A DNA stretch of 64,000 nt from Bradyrhizobium stylosanthis (GTDB lineage Bacteria > Pseudomonadota > Alphaproteobacteria > Rhizobiales > Xanthobacteraceae): contig NZ_LVEM01000003.1 of NCBI RefSeq assembly GCF_001641335.1, forward strand, positions 243,202 through 307,201, in the 5' to 3' direction. Position numbers and translations under genes: made by a program. Shown here piece after piece: positions 1 to 8,855 of this stretch (position 1 is its first letter; the number at the start of each line of letters is the position of its first letter). A model generated the notes under the pieces. It saw only the letters and a list, made by a program, of their open reading frames with translations. It had not been told where the DNA came from and did no database searches.

Positions 1-334
1 GCCAGATCGATTCCGCGCCGAACTCGCGCTCCGCCTGATTGAACCGCTCCGCGATCTCGTCGAGCGCCTCGTCCCACGAGATGCGCGCGAACTGGCCCGA
101 GCCCTTCGGCCCAATGCGCCGCATCGGAAACGTCACCCGCTCGGGGTGATGGATGCGCTCGGCATAACGGGCGACCTTGGCGCAGACGACGCCGGCCGTG
201 TAAGTCTGCTTTTTCGAACCGCGGACGCGGCCGATGCTCCGGCCCTCGATCACCTCGACATCGAGGGCGCAGGCCGACGGGCAATCATGCGGACAGGTCG
301 AATGGCGGATTTCAATCTTGGCGTGCTGGTTCAT
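1..334 (-). CDS. Molybdopterin oxidoreductase, N-terminal part (cut by window edge)
   Basis: Only the first 111 codons are present; the gene continues beyond base 1. The N-terminus shows the [4Fe-4S] cluster motif of prokaryotic molybdopterin oxidoreductases (BisC/formate dehydrogenase-like family): Cys14, Cys18, Cys22 and Cys51, in CPHDCPSAC and VVCAKV. It then continues into the start of the Mo-bisPGD catalytic domain (ARISWDEALDEIAERF). These enzymes use a bis-molybdopterin guanine dinucleotide cofactor for oxo-transfer or dehydrogenation. No twin-arginine signal is visible, so a cytoplasmic enzyme is likely. It is divergent from the following operon. The substrate cannot be told from this fragment. 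Confidence 0.88.
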   Translation of the reverse strand, partial: MNQHAKIEIRHSTCPHDCPSACALDVEVIEGRSIGRVRGSKKQTYTAGVVCAKVARYAERIHHPERVTFPMRRIGPKGSGQFARISWDEALDEIAERFNQAEREFGAESIW

Positions 335-568
335 GGCCAAGTTCGTAACATCAAAATACCGGCCCGCCGAGGGCATTTATCCGGCAATGCCCATGCGATT
401 TGCTCAAATCGCGCGCGCGGCAGGTTCCTGCCGCAACCGCGAAAGCGGCCCAAACCACACCGGAAGCCCTCCGATATTCCTAGCCCAACCGGGTTTGCGG
501 GGCGTCGACAGTCCGCCTGCCGTACCGCTACAGTGCCGGCCAACAAAAACGATATCAGAGAGGTGGGC

Positions 569-1543
569 ATGACAGCCCGAAGATTGATGCTGGTGCTGGC
601 GGCCGGCCTGCTCGCCGGATTCTCGGCGCTCCCCTCCCTCGCGCAAGACTATCCCAACCACGCCGTGCGGATCGTCGTGCCCTTCGGCGCCGGCGGCCCG
701 GCCGACGTCGCGGCCCGGCTGATCGGCAACGTGCTCCAGGAGAGCTTTGGTCAGCCCTTCGTGATCGAGAACCGCACCGGCGCAGGCGGCGTCATCGGAA
801 CGGTCGAGGCGGCGAAGTCGCCCGCCGACGGCTACACGCTGCTGATGATGTCCAACACCCAGACCGCGAACGAATCGCTGCTGACGGCGGACAAGCGCAA
901 ATACGAGCTGATGCGCGACCTCGCGCCGATCGCGCCGGTCAACTATTCCGATCTCGTCGTCGTGGTGAACCCCCAGGTTCCGGCAAAGACGCTTGCCGAG
1001 TTCATCGCGCTCGCGAAAGCGCAGCCGGGCAAGCTGAACTATGCCTCTTCCGGCCAGGGCACGCCGTATCACATGGCCGGCGAGCTGTTCAAAGCGATGG
1101 CCGGCATCGACGTCCTCCACGTGCCCTACCGCAACAGCGGCGAGGCGCGCAGCGGCGTGATCGGCGGACAGGTCCAGATGATGATCGACGCGGTGCCGGC
1201 GATGGCACCGAACATTGCCGAAAACCAGGTCCGCGCGCTCGCGACCACCGGCGCGAAGCGCTCGACTGTGCTGCCGAACGTGCCGACCGCCGGGGAAGCC
1301 GGCGTGGCCGGCTACGAGGCGACGATCTGGCTCGGGCTGATGGCGCCTGCCGGGACGCCGAAACCGGTCATTGACAAACTCAACGCCGCTGTCAACGCAA
1401 TGGTGAAGCGGCCGGACATCATAAAACTATGGTCCGAGCAGGGCGCCGTACCCATGTCAATGACACCGCAGGAATTTGAAAAATTCCTGCGCGGCGACAT
1501 CGAGAAATGGGCCGACGTCGTCAAGAAATTCGACAAGTCCTGA
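569..1543 (+). CDS. Tripartite tricarboxylate transporter receptor (Bug/TctC family)
   Basis: This is a 324-residue periplasmic solute-binding protein. A signal peptide (basic start, hydrophobic run, cleavage near SLA-QDYP) is followed by the Bug-family signature IVVPFGAGGPADVAARLI, and later YASSGQGTPYHMAGELF and VPYRNSGEA. Bug proteins capture carboxylates or small aromatics for TctAB-type permeases; no tctA or tctB gene is adjacent, so it must use a remote permease or act as a sensor. I chose the ATG at 569, which has an upstream GAGAGGTGG ribosome site; the open frame running back to 146 overlaps the divergent gene and has no Bug-like sequence. It is first in an operon with a molybdenum hydroxylase whose substrate it may bind (inference). 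Confidence 0.9.
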   Translation: MTARRLMLVLAAGLLAGFSALPSLAQDYPNHAVRIVVPFGAGGPADVAARLIGNVLQESFGQPFVIENRTGAGGVIGTVEAAKSPADGYTLLMMSNTQTANESLLTADKRKYELMRDLAPIAPVNYSDLVVVVNPQVPAKTLAEFIALAKAQPGKLNYASSGQGTPYHMAGELFKAMAGIDVLHVPYRNSGEARSGVIGGQVQMMIDAVPAMAPNIAENQVRALATTGAKRSTVLPNVPTAGEAGVAGYEATIWLGLMAPAGTPKPVIDKLNAAVNAMVKRPDIIKLWSEQGAVPMSMTPQEFEKFLRGDIEKWADVVKKFDKS

Positions 1544-1555
1544 GGCGTACTGCTC

Positions 1556-2026
1556 ATGTCCATTCTTCAATTCCGGCTCAACGGCGATGCGATCGCCGTG
1601 GACGCTGATCCGGACCAGATGCTGCTCGACGTGCTGCGCGGCCGGCTCAGCATCACCGGTGCACATTTCGGCTGCGGGGCCGGCGAGTGCGGCGCCTGTC
1701 ACGTCATGGTCGGTGACCGCGCGATGACCTCCTGCGACATGCCGATGTGGTCGGTCGCGGGCAAGGACGTCGTCACGGTCGAAGGCCTCGGCACCGCCGA
1801 GCGGCCACATCCGCTGCAGCGCGCCTTCATCTCGGAGCAGGCGATGCAATGCGGCTATTGCGCCTCGGGAATCCTGATCACCGCGGCCGCCCTGCTGAGG
1901 CGCAATCCGTCGCCGACGGAGGCCGAGGTGAGAGAAGCGCTCGACCGCAATTTTTGCCGCTGCGGATCGCATAACCGCATGGTGCGCGCGGTGCTTCGCG
2001 CCGCCTCGGAGATGGCTGCGTCATGA
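1556..2026 (+). CDS. [2Fe-2S] small subunit of a molybdenum hydroxylase (NicA/IorA-like)
   Basis: This 156-residue protein has two [2Fe-2S] domains. The plant-ferredoxin-type cluster uses Cys40, Cys45, Cys48 and Cys60 (CGAGECGACHV). The helical cluster domain uses Cys99, Cys102, Cys133 and Cys135 (QCGYC, CRCGSH). It passes electrons from the Mo centre of the partner subunit to an acceptor. The segment VEGLG...PHPLQRAFISEQAMQCGYC is close to nicotinate dehydrogenase NicA and isoquinoline 1-oxidoreductase alpha subunits. Its stop overlaps the large-subunit start (ATGA), which indicates translational coupling. No separate FAD subunit is encoded here, as in Nic/Ior-type two-subunit enzymes. Confidence 0.92.
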   Translation: MSILQFRLNGDAIAVDADPDQMLLDVLRGRLSITGAHFGCGAGECGACHVMVGDRAMTSCDMPMWSVAGKDVVTVEGLGTAERPHPLQRAFISEQAMQCGYCASGILITAAALLRRNPSPTEAEVREALDRNFCRCGSHNRMVRAVLRAASEMAAS

Positions 2027-4149
2027 CCTCCCCTGCCCCGACACTGCCGGTAAGCCTTGCAGCCAATCCAAGGCTGTCATCCTGGGTAAAGCTCAGCGGC
2101 GACGGCCGCGTGGCGATCTCGCCCGGCAAGGTCGAAATCGGCCAGGGCATCGTCACGGCGCTGGCGCAGATCGCCGCGGACGAGCTCGACATCGATATCG
2201 GCAGAATCGAGATGATCCGCGCCTCGACGGCGGCAAGCCCGAACGAGGGCGTCACGTCGGGCAGCCTGTCGATCCAGCAATCCGGCCGGGCGCTGCGCCA
2301 TGCCTGCGCCGAGGTACGCCAGCGCTTTCTGGTCGCGGCGTCGGAGCGTCTCGGCGTTGACGCCGCACTGCTCAATGTCGATGACGGCACGATCTCGGGC
2401 CCCGGCAATGTCAGGACCAGCTATTGGGAGCTCGCCGGCGATGTTTCGCTCGAGCACGACGCCACCCCGGGCGCGACAGCGAAGATCGCCGCCAGGCGCG
2501 CCATCGCCGGACATTCCGTCCAGCGCGTGGACATTCCCGACAAAGTGTTCGCGCAGCCGCGCTTCATCCATGACCTTGCATTGCCTGGATTGCTGCACGG
2601 ACGCGTGCTGCGGCCGGACGTGTCGGGCGCCAGGCTGATCGGGCTCGATGAAACTGCAGCGCGGACCGTTCCCGGCCTCGTCGCGATCGCCCGCGACGGC
2701 GGTTTTGCCGGCGTGGTCGCCGATAGCGAGACAGCGGCGGACGCCGCGCTGAAGGCCCTGCGCAAGGGCGCGACATGGTCGGCCGGCGAGCCGCTGCCCG
2801 ATGAAGATGATCTCGCAGGCTTCCTGAAAAGCCAGCCGGTCGAAACGACCATCATCGACGCCAGGCCGGCGTCGGCGCAGCGCAAGCCCGCGCAAACCCT
2901 CCGCCGGCAATACACCCGCCCCTACATCGCCCATGCCTCGATCGCGCCATCCTGCGCCATGGCACAGTGGGACGGCGATCGCGTCCGTGTCTGGACACAC
3001 AGCCAGGGCGTCTATTTGCTGCGCGCCGATCTCGCGATTGTGCTCAAGCTGCCCGCTGAACACATCGTCGTCGAGCATATGGAGGGCGCCGGCTGCTACG
3101 GCCACAATGCCGCCGACGACGTCGCGCTCGACGCCGTGCTGCTGGCGAAAGCAGCCGGCGGCCATCCGGTCCGGGTGCAGTGGTCGCGCCATGACGAGAT
3201 GAGCCACGCGCCGTTCGGTGCGGCGATGGCCATCGAGGTCGAGGCCGATCTCGATGCAGACAACGAGATCGTCGGCTGGCGCCATTCGATCTGGAGCAAC
3301 GGCCACGCGGCGCGTCCGGGGCGCGCGGCCCAGCCGGCGTTGCTCGCCGCGTCCGAGATCGCCAAACCCTACCCGCGCATGGTCTCGACCAATCCGCCGG
3401 CGGCCAATGGCGGCGGCGGCGACCGCAACTCGATTCCGCTCTACGACTTCCCGGCCTGGACGATCACGAGCCACCGGCTACTGACGATGCCGGTGCGAAC
3501 CTCGGCGCTGCGGACGCTGGGCGGGCAAGGCAATGTATTCGCCATCGAGTCCCTGCTCGACGAGATCGCCGCCTTGCGCGGCGAAGACCCCGTCGCGTTC
3601 CGCCTGCGCCATCTGCGTGACGAACGGGCGCGCGACGTCATCCGCGCGGCGGCCCGACGTGCGCAATGGAAGCCGCAGAAGAGGGCCGGAATCGGCCACG
3701 GCATCGGCTTTGGCCGCTACAAGAACACGGGTGCCTATTGCGCCGCGATTGCCGAGATCGAAGGTGCCGAGGACATTCGCGTCAAACGGCTGACGCTTGC
3801 AGTCGATGTCGGCGAGGCCATCAATCCGGACGGCGTCATCAACCAGATCGAGGGCGGCGCGATCCAGGCGACGAGCTGGGTTCTGAAAGAGCGCGTTCGC
3901 TTCGATCGGACCCGCATCACCTCGGCCTCGTGGACGGACTATCCGATCCTGACCTTCAGCGAGGTGCCGGCGGTCGATGTCGAGATCATCCAGCGGCCGG
4001 AGATCGAGCCCGTCGGTGCAGGCGAAGCCGCGCACGGTCCGGTGACGGCGGCGATCGCGAACGCCGTGTTCGACTGCCTCGGCGTGCGCGTACGCGACCT
4101 GCCGATCACCCGCGACAGGATCATTGCAGCCATGGAGCTCGCATCGTGA
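2023..4149 (+). CDS. Molybdopterin-binding large subunit of a xanthine-dehydrogenase-family hydroxylase
   Basis: This 708-residue catalytic subunit resembles IorB/NicB. Visible signatures are EIGQGIVTALAQIAADEL near the N-terminus, EGAGCYGHNAADDVALDA in the Mo-binding region, LRTLGGQGNVFAIESLLDEIA, and a C-terminal GAGEAAHGPV whose Glu (about residue 668) matches the catalytic base of the family. Such enzymes hydroxylate N-heteroaromatics or aldehydes with water-derived oxygen. The cytochrome c tail of canonical NicB is absent, so the electron acceptor must differ. There is no obvious signal peptide. It overlaps the small subunit by 4 bp and the next gene by 4 bp. The substrate is unknown; an N-heteroaromatic or aromatic carboxylate is an inference from family and neighbours. 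Confidence 0.9.
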   Translation: MTSPAPTLPVSLAANPRLSSWVKLSGDGRVAISPGKVEIGQGIVTALAQIAADELDIDIGRIEMIRASTAASPNEGVTSGSLSIQQSGRALRHACAEVRQRFLVAASERLGVDAALLNVDDGTISGPGNVRTSYWELAGDVSLEHDATPGATAKIAARRAIAGHSVQRVDIPDKVFAQPRFIHDLALPGLLHGRVLRPDVSGARLIGLDETAARTVPGLVAIARDGGFAGVVADSETAADAALKALRKGATWSAGEPLPDEDDLAGFLKSQPVETTIIDARPASAQRKPAQTLRRQYTRPYIAHASIAPSCAMAQWDGDRVRVWTHSQGVYLLRADLAIVLKLPAEHIVVEHMEGAGCYGHNAADDVALDAVLLAKAAGGHPVRVQWSRHDEMSHAPFGAAMAIEVEADLDADNEIVGWRHSIWSNGHAARPGRAAQPALLAASEIAKPYPRMVSTNPPAANGGGGDRNSIPLYDFPAWTITSHRLLTMPVRTSALRTLGGQGNVFAIESLLDEIAALRGEDPVAFRLRHLRDERARDVIRAAARRAQWKPQKRAGIGHGIGFGRYKNTGAYCAAIAEIEGAEDIRVKRLTLAVDVGEAINPDGVINQIEGGAIQATSWVLKERVRFDRTRITSASWTDYPILTFSEVPAVDVEIIQRPEIEPVGAGEAAHGPVTAAIANAVFDCLGVRVRDLPITRDRIIAAMELAS

Positions 4150-4844
4150 CGACAGTGAACATTTTGAGCGGCGGTGCCGCGCAAGGCCTGGTGCGCGGCC
4201 TCGCCGATGCGTTCAAGGCGCAGACCGGCGCCGGCATCGACGGCGAATTCGGCGCGGTCGGCATCATGGCCGACAAGCTGCGCGCGGGAACACCCGCCGA
4301 TCTCGTCATCCTGACCCAGGCGCTGCTCGCAAGGCTTGCCGAAGAGAAGCTCGTTGTCCCCTCCGCGATTGCGGATGTGGGCCGGGTCGAGACCTCACTG
4401 GCGGTTCGCAGCCGCGATCCCAGGGTGACGGCAACGACCGAATCCGATTTGCGCGAGGTGCTGCGTTCGGCGGACGCGATCTACGTCCCCGATATCAAGG
4501 CGTCCACGGCGGGACAGCACGTCGCGAAAGTGCTGAACCAGCTCGGCATCGCCTACGAGGTCGCCTCGCGTCTCAAGATATTTCCAAACGGTGCAACCGC
4601 GATGCGGGAGCTCGCGATGTCCACCGCAACGCGGCCGATCGGCTGCACGCAGGCGACCGAGATCATCGCGACCGACGGCATCGCACTTTCGGGGGCGCTG
4701 CCGCCGGGATGCGAGCTCGTGACGATGTACACGGCCGGCGTGACCGCCCGAGCCGCGCATCCGAAAGAGGCCGCTGCGCTGATTGCGTTGCTGACCGGCG
4801 CAGACAACAAGGAACTGCGCCAGCGCGTAGGCTTTGCCGGCTAG
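4146..4844 (+). CDS. ModA-like substrate-binding-domain protein without signal peptide
   Basis: The 232-residue product has the type II periplasmic-binding fold pattern of molybdate-binding ModA (ILSGGAAQGLVRGLADAFKAQTG, PADLVILTQALLARL, then a C-terminal half with PIGCTQATEII). The start is a GTG at 4146 overlapping the preceding TGA (GTGA), so translation is coupled to the molybdenum hydroxylase. No signal peptide or lipobox is seen, and no modB or modC follows. A cytoplasmic role in sensing or delivering molybdate, or binding another oxyanion or small ligand, is possible but is inference. An alternative is a solute-binding protein that lost its export signal. Confidence 0.75.
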   Translation: MTTVNILSGGAAQGLVRGLADAFKAQTGAGIDGEFGAVGIMADKLRAGTPADLVILTQALLARLAEEKLVVPSAIADVGRVETSLAVRSRDPRVTATTESDLREVLRSADAIYVPDIKASTAGQHVAKVLNQLGIAYEVASRLKIFPNGATAMRELAMSTATRPIGCTQATEIIATDGIALSGALPPGCELVTMYTAGVTARAAHPKEAAALIALLTGADNKELRQRVGFAG

Positions 4845-4859
4845 GAGCCGATAACGGCG

Positions 4860-5666
4860 TTATTTGTGCAGCTGGGTGAGACCCGTCGGCGGGCCGTCCA
4901 CAGCGGTCCAGCCGCCGTCGACGAACAGCGTGCTGCCGCTGACATAGCTCGCGGCATCCGAGGCGAGATAGGCCACCGCGGTGGCGACCTCGTCGGCGCT
5001 GCTCCAGCGGTTGAACACCGTGTGGCCGGCGTAGAGATTGTAGATGTCGGGGCGCTGCTTGAACGGGCCGGTCAGCGCGGTCTCGGCGATGCTCGGCGCG
5101 ATCGCGTTGACGCGCACGCCGGCATGGCCGACCTCGGAGGCGAAGCCCTTCACCAGCAGGCCGATGGCTGCCTTGGTGGAGCCGTAGACGCCGAGGCCCG
5201 GCTCGATGGTCACCGCGCGCACCGAAGAGCAGGCGATGATGCTGCCGCCCTTCTGCGCGACCATGATGCGGCCGAAGGCCTGGAAGAACCAGACCGTACC
5301 CTTGACATTGAGGTTGAGAACGCGATCGAGATCCTCCTCGGTGTAGTCGAGGATGGTCTTGCGGATGTTGAGACCGGGCGTCGTCACCGCGATGTCGAGT
5401 CGCGAGAACTTCTGCATGACCGTCTTGGCAAGCGCATTGACGTCCGCGGCGCTCGCGGCGTCGCAAGCCGCTGCTTCCGCCCAGCCGCCCTTGTCGCGAA
5501 TGCCGGCGGCGGTCGCTTCCGCGGCATCAAGCGCGCGATCGGCGCAGACCACGCGAGCCCCCAATCCGGCCAGCGCCTCAGCGGACGATTTGCCGATGCC
5601 TGAGGCGGCGCCGAGCACCACGGCCGTCTTGCCGGTAAGATCGAAGAGCTTGCGATAGTCGGTCAC
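4860..5666 (-). CDS. SDR-family NAD(P)-dependent oxidoreductase
   Basis: This 268-residue classical short-chain dehydrogenase has the cofactor motif VLGAASGIG near residue 20, a Ser in IACSSV, the catalytic YGSTK (Tyr/Lys) near residue 165, and a C-terminal YVSGSTLFVDGGW. The NNAG-type segment is altered to TTPGLN, as in a subset of SDRs. It is the last gene of a leftward unit with a TRAP transporter (22 bp to the permease), so it probably oxidises or reduces the imported hydroxy- or oxo-acid; the substrate itself is not readable. The C-terminal tail extends beyond the usual end at the DGG motif. Confidence 0.88.
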   Translation of the reverse strand: MTDYRKLFDLTGKTAVVLGAASGIGKSSAEALAGLGARVVCADRALDAAEATAAGIRDKGGWAEAAACDAASAADVNALAKTVMQKFSRLDIAVTTPGLNIRKTILDYTEEDLDRVLNLNVKGTVWFFQAFGRIMVAQKGGSIIACSSVRAVTIEPGLGVYGSTKAAIGLLVKGFASEVGHAGVRVNAIAPSIAETALTGPFKQRPDIYNLYAGHTVFNRWSSADEVATAVAYLASDAASYVSGSTLFVDGGWTAVDGPPTGLTQLHK

Positions 5667-5688
5667 GGACGAAATCTCCCTGTTGCTG

Positions 5689-6981
5689 CTATCCCTTGTA
5701 ACCCATCAGCAGGCGGGGCAGCCACAGCGAGAATGCGGGGACGTAGGTCACGAACATCAGAGCTGCGATCAGCGCGGCATAAAACGGCAGGATGGTGCGC
5801 ATCACCGCGCCCACCGAGATGCCGCCGATGGCGCAGCCGACGAATTGCGTCGTTCCGACCGGCGGCGTGTTCAGCCCCAGCGCGCAGTTGATCAGCATGA
5901 GCATGCCGAACTGCACCGGATCCATGCCCGCCTTCATCGCGATGGGCAGGAAGATGGGCGTGCAGATCAGGATGGTCGCGGCCATGTCCATGAACGTGCC
6001 GAGCACGAACAGGATGACGTTGATGAGCAGGAAGATCACCCAGGGCTGGCTGGACACCTTGCTCATCAGGTCGCCGGCGAAGTCAGCGACTTCATAGAGC
6101 CCCATCAGATACTGGAACATGGTGGAGACGCCGATCAGCAGCAGCACCACGCCCGTCGTCTTCACCGCCTTGGCCGCGGCCCGCAGGAAGTTCGACAAGG
6201 TCATGGTGCGGTAGATGAAGAAGGTCAGCAGGATGGTGTAGGTGACCGCGACGGCGGCGGACTCGGTGGCCGTGAAGACGCCAGAGAGGATGCCGGCCAG
6301 GATGATGCCGACGATCAACAGGCCGGGCAGCGCTGCGGCGAGCGAACGGAACACCTCGGCCCAGCCCGGGAACTTGCCGGCGGGATAGCCGCGCTTCACC
6401 GCGACCGCGTAGGCTGCGACCAGCATGCACACCATCAGCACCAGCGCCGGCAGGAGGCCGGCTGCGATCAGCGCGCCGATCGAGACCTTGCCGCCGGCGG
6501 CGAGCGCATAGATGATCATGTTGTGGCTGGTCGGCATCAAGGCTCCGACCAGCGAGGCATGGGTGGTGACGTTGACGGCGTAGTCGGTGTCGAACCCTTC
6601 CTTCTTCATCATCGGGATCATCACCGCACCCATCGCCGACACGTCGGCTACGGGCGAGCCCGAGACGCCGCCGAACAGCGTGCAGGCGACCACGTTCGAC
6701 ATGCCGAGCCCGCCTCGGATGTGCCCGACGAGATTCTTGGCAAGCTTCACGATCTTGTCGGCGACGCCGCCATGCAGCATCAACTCGCCGCTGAAGACGA
6801 AGAACGGGATGGCGAGGAAGGAGAAGATGTTCATCCCCGACATCATCTGCTGGAAGATGACGGCGACCGGCAGGCCTTCATAGAGGATGGTGCAGATCGC
6901 CGAGAGGCCGATCGCAAAGGCGACGGGGACACCGAGGATCAGGAAGCCGAAGAACGTGGCGCCGAGGATGATCAGTTCCAT
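5689..6981 (-). CDS. dctM: TRAP transporter large permease (DctM family)
   Basis: This 430-residue integral membrane protein has about a dozen hydrophobic segments and DctM-family signatures: FLILGVPVAFAIGLSA at the N-terminus, GGVSGSPVADVSAMGAVMIPMM, and the C-terminal LNTPPVGTTQFVGCAIGG. It is the channel-forming subunit of a Na+- or H+-driven tripartite ATP-independent periplasmic transporter. It overlaps the small permease by 10 bp and shares an operon with the DctP receptor and an SDR enzyme. The substrate class is an organic acid, by family. Confidence 0.93.
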   Translation of the reverse strand: MELIILGATFFGFLILGVPVAFAIGLSAICTILYEGLPVAVIFQQMMSGMNIFSFLAIPFFVFSGELMLHGGVADKIVKLAKNLVGHIRGGLGMSNVVACTLFGGVSGSPVADVSAMGAVMIPMMKKEGFDTDYAVNVTTHASLVGALMPTSHNMIIYALAAGGKVSIGALIAAGLLPALVLMVCMLVAAYAVAVKRGYPAGKFPGWAEVFRSLAAALPGLLIVGIILAGILSGVFTATESAAVAVTYTILLTFFIYRTMTLSNFLRAAAKAVKTTGVVLLLIGVSTMFQYLMGLYEVADFAGDLMSKVSSQPWVIFLLINVILFVLGTFMDMAATILICTPIFLPIAMKAGMDPVQFGMLMLINCALGLNTPPVGTTQFVGCAIGGISVGAVMRTILPFYAALIAALMFVTYVPAFSLWLPRLLMGYKG

Positions 6982-7523
6982 GAGGGGACGACCTCTTCGC
7001 CACGCAGGAGAGCAATGATGTGCTCGATTGAGAAGGAGACGATCATGATGCCGGAGGCGATCAGCGGCACGTAGCGGATGACCTCAGGCAGGCCGAGATT
7101 GGGGATATGCACGGTCCCGACCGATGCACCCAGGATCCAGCCGTTGTAGACCATCGCGACGCCGAAAATCGCCACCAGGATGTGGATCACGATCTCGATC
7201 TTCTCGCGCAGATGATCCGGAAGCATGACCAGCAGACTGTCCATGCCGATATGGCCGGCATCGCGCACGCCGACGGCGGCACCGATCAGCGTGACGTAGA
7301 GGATGAGGACCAACGCAAGGTTTTCGGTCCAGGTCGGGCTGGAATTGAGCACGTAGCGCCCGAACACCTGGTAGAACACGATGGTGACGATAACGAGCAG
7401 TCCTGTCACCGACAGATACATGCCCAGGCGCGCGATGGGCGCATTGATCCGCGAGAGCAAGCCGGTGGACGGCCGTCCGGTGACCGCCTCCTGCTCGTGA
7501 TCTGCGACGTGTGGGTCCGTCAT
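6972..7523 (-). CDS. dctQ: TRAP transporter small permease (DctQ family)
   Basis: This 183-residue membrane protein has four predicted transmembrane helices and the DctQ pattern VFYQVFGRYVLNSSPTWTENLALVLILYVTLIGAA. It bridges the receptor-bound state to the large permease DctM. Gene order DctP-DctQ-DctM is the usual TRAP arrangement; it overlaps dctM by 10 bp and lies 66 bp downstream of dctP. Confidence 0.9.
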   Translation of the reverse strand: MTDPHVADHEQEAVTGRPSTGLLSRINAPIARLGMYLSVTGLLVIVTIVFYQVFGRYVLNSSPTWTENLALVLILYVTLIGAAVGVRDAGHIGMDSLLVMLPDHLREKIEIVIHILVAIFGVAMVYNGWILGASVGTVHIPNLGLPEVIRYVPLIASGIMIVSFSIEHIIALLRGEEVVPSWN

Positions 7524-7589
7524 CCCGCGCCTCCCTCGCGCGGGTCCGGCGTCACCTCGCGGGCGACACCGGACCCGTTCCGCCGTGGT

Positions 7590-8561
7590 TTACTTCGTGT
7601 CCTGGATACGCTTGACGAGGCTCTGCAGCTTCTCGTCACCGGCGAACTTCTGGTACACCGGCTTCATCGCGTCGACGAACTCCTGCTTGTTGGCGACGGT
7701 CACGACCTGGACGCCGGCCGCTTCGACGGTCTTGCGGGAGGCCTGCTCGCGCTCGTCCCAGAGCTTGCGCATGACAGGCACCGATTCCTTGGCCGCCTTG
7801 CGGATCATCGCCTGATCTTCCTTGCTCAGCGTGTCCCAGACCGTCTTGGACATCACGAGGACTTCGGGCGCCAGGGAGTGCTCGGTGACGTTGTAGAACT
7901 TGGCGGCCTCGAAATGGCGCGAGGACTCATAGGAGGGCCAGTTGTTCTCGGCGGCGTCTACGAGGCCGGTCTTGAGCGCGGTGTAGACCTCGCCATACGG
8001 CATCGGGGTTGGGTTGGCGCCGAGGCTCTGGATCATGCCGACCCACAGGTCGGACTGCTGGACGCGGATCTTGAGGCCCTTGAGGTCGGCGAGCGACTTG
8101 ACCGGTGCCTTGACGGTGTAGATCGAGCGGGCGCCGCTGTCGTAATAGGCAAGGCCGATCAGGCCTGCGGGCGCCATGGCCGCCAGGATCTCGTCGCCGA
8201 TCGGACCGTCAAGGACGGTGCGCATGTGCTGCGTGTCGCGGAACACGAAGGGCAGGCACAGGGCGATGGTCTCGGGCACGAAGTTGTTGAGCGGCGATGC
8301 GTTGATCCGCATCATGTCGAGCGCGCCGATCTTGAGCTGCTCGATGGTGTCCTTCTCGGAGCCGAGGGCGCCGTTCGGAAACACCTTCACGCCGAGCTTG
8401 CCGCCGCTCGCGGCCGCGAGCTGCTTGCCCATGAACTTGACGGCCTCGACGGTCGGGTAGTCGGCCGGGTGGATGTCGGCAGAGCGGAAATCGCGTGCGG
8501 CCGCCAGCGGCGCTGAGACCGCCAGCACGGCGGCTGCGATGATACCGGTGAGTGTCTTCAT
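7590..8561 (-). CDS. dctP: TRAP transporter substrate-binding protein (DctP family)
   Basis: This 323-residue periplasmic receptor has a signal peptide cleaved near LAAA-RDFRS. The family core is present: LGVKVFPNGALGSEKDTIEQLKIG, the binding Arg region LKGLKIRVQQSDLWVGMIQSLGA, and ALKTGLVDAAENNWPSYES. The start at 8561 is preceded by a strong AGGAGG site 7 bases upstream; the longer open frame to 8741 reads through the intergenic operator and was not used. It is first in a leftward TRAP/SDR operon. DctP proteins bind C4-dicarboxylates, sugar acids or aromatic acids; the ligand here is undetermined. Confidence 0.92.
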   Translation of the reverse strand: MKTLTGIIAAAVLAVSAPLAAARDFRSADIHPADYPTVEAVKFMGKQLAAASGGKLGVKVFPNGALGSEKDTIEQLKIGALDMMRINASPLNNFVPETIALCLPFVFRDTQHMRTVLDGPIGDEILAAMAPAGLIGLAYYDSGARSIYTVKAPVKSLADLKGLKIRVQQSDLWVGMIQSLGANPTPMPYGEVYTALKTGLVDAAENNWPSYESSRHFEAAKFYNVTEHSLAPEVLVMSKTVWDTLSKEDQAMIRKAAKESVPVMRKLWDEREQASRKTVEAAGVQVVTVANKQEFVDAMKPVYQKFAGDEKLQSLVKRIQDTK

Positions 8562-8701
8562 CTGGGCTCCTCCTGAGGTGATTATGTCGTTGTCGGGCAG
8601 GCTGCAGGCCGTCTTGGGTCGCTCTACTTCCGGTGGGAAGTCAAGCGCCAATGTCGTCCCTAGGGCCGGCGGCATTCTCTGTCCAAGCCAAATCCGGCAT
8701 C

Positions 8702-8726
8702 GATCAATGCAAGAGTTGCATTGATC
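8702..8726. promoter_or_regulatory. 25-bp perfect inverted repeat, putative operator
   Basis: GATCAATGCAA (8702-8712), spacer GAG, then TTGCATTGATC (8716-8726) form a perfect inverted repeat with 11-bp arms. It lies midway between the divergent dctP (start 8561) and cyclase (start 8856) genes. The geometry fits a dimeric repressor of the GntR or MarR type controlling both units. No regulator gene is adjacent, so its partner is unknown. Confidence 0.6.
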
Positions 8727-8855
8727 AATTTCCCGGCGCAATTCTCACAATGGCGGGTATGGCCGGCGGGCTCGATGTCGCCCGCACGTGACTTGACGCC
8801 CCCAACGGCGAGCCTTCAGGATGACCTGAGCATCGGACCGTTTCGAGGAATGCCT

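Noticed and set aside
146..568. N-terminal extension of the Bug-family protein
   Set aside because: It overlaps the divergent oxidoreductase and lacks Bug-like sequence; a signal peptide begins at 569 after a good ribosome site.
5683..7074. Long rightward open frame of 463 codons opposite the TRAP permease genes
   Set aside because: Its product is extremely His/Asp/Arg-rich, as expected for the antisense of a hydrophobic GC-rich gene, and the opposite strand encodes clear DctM and DctQ proteins.
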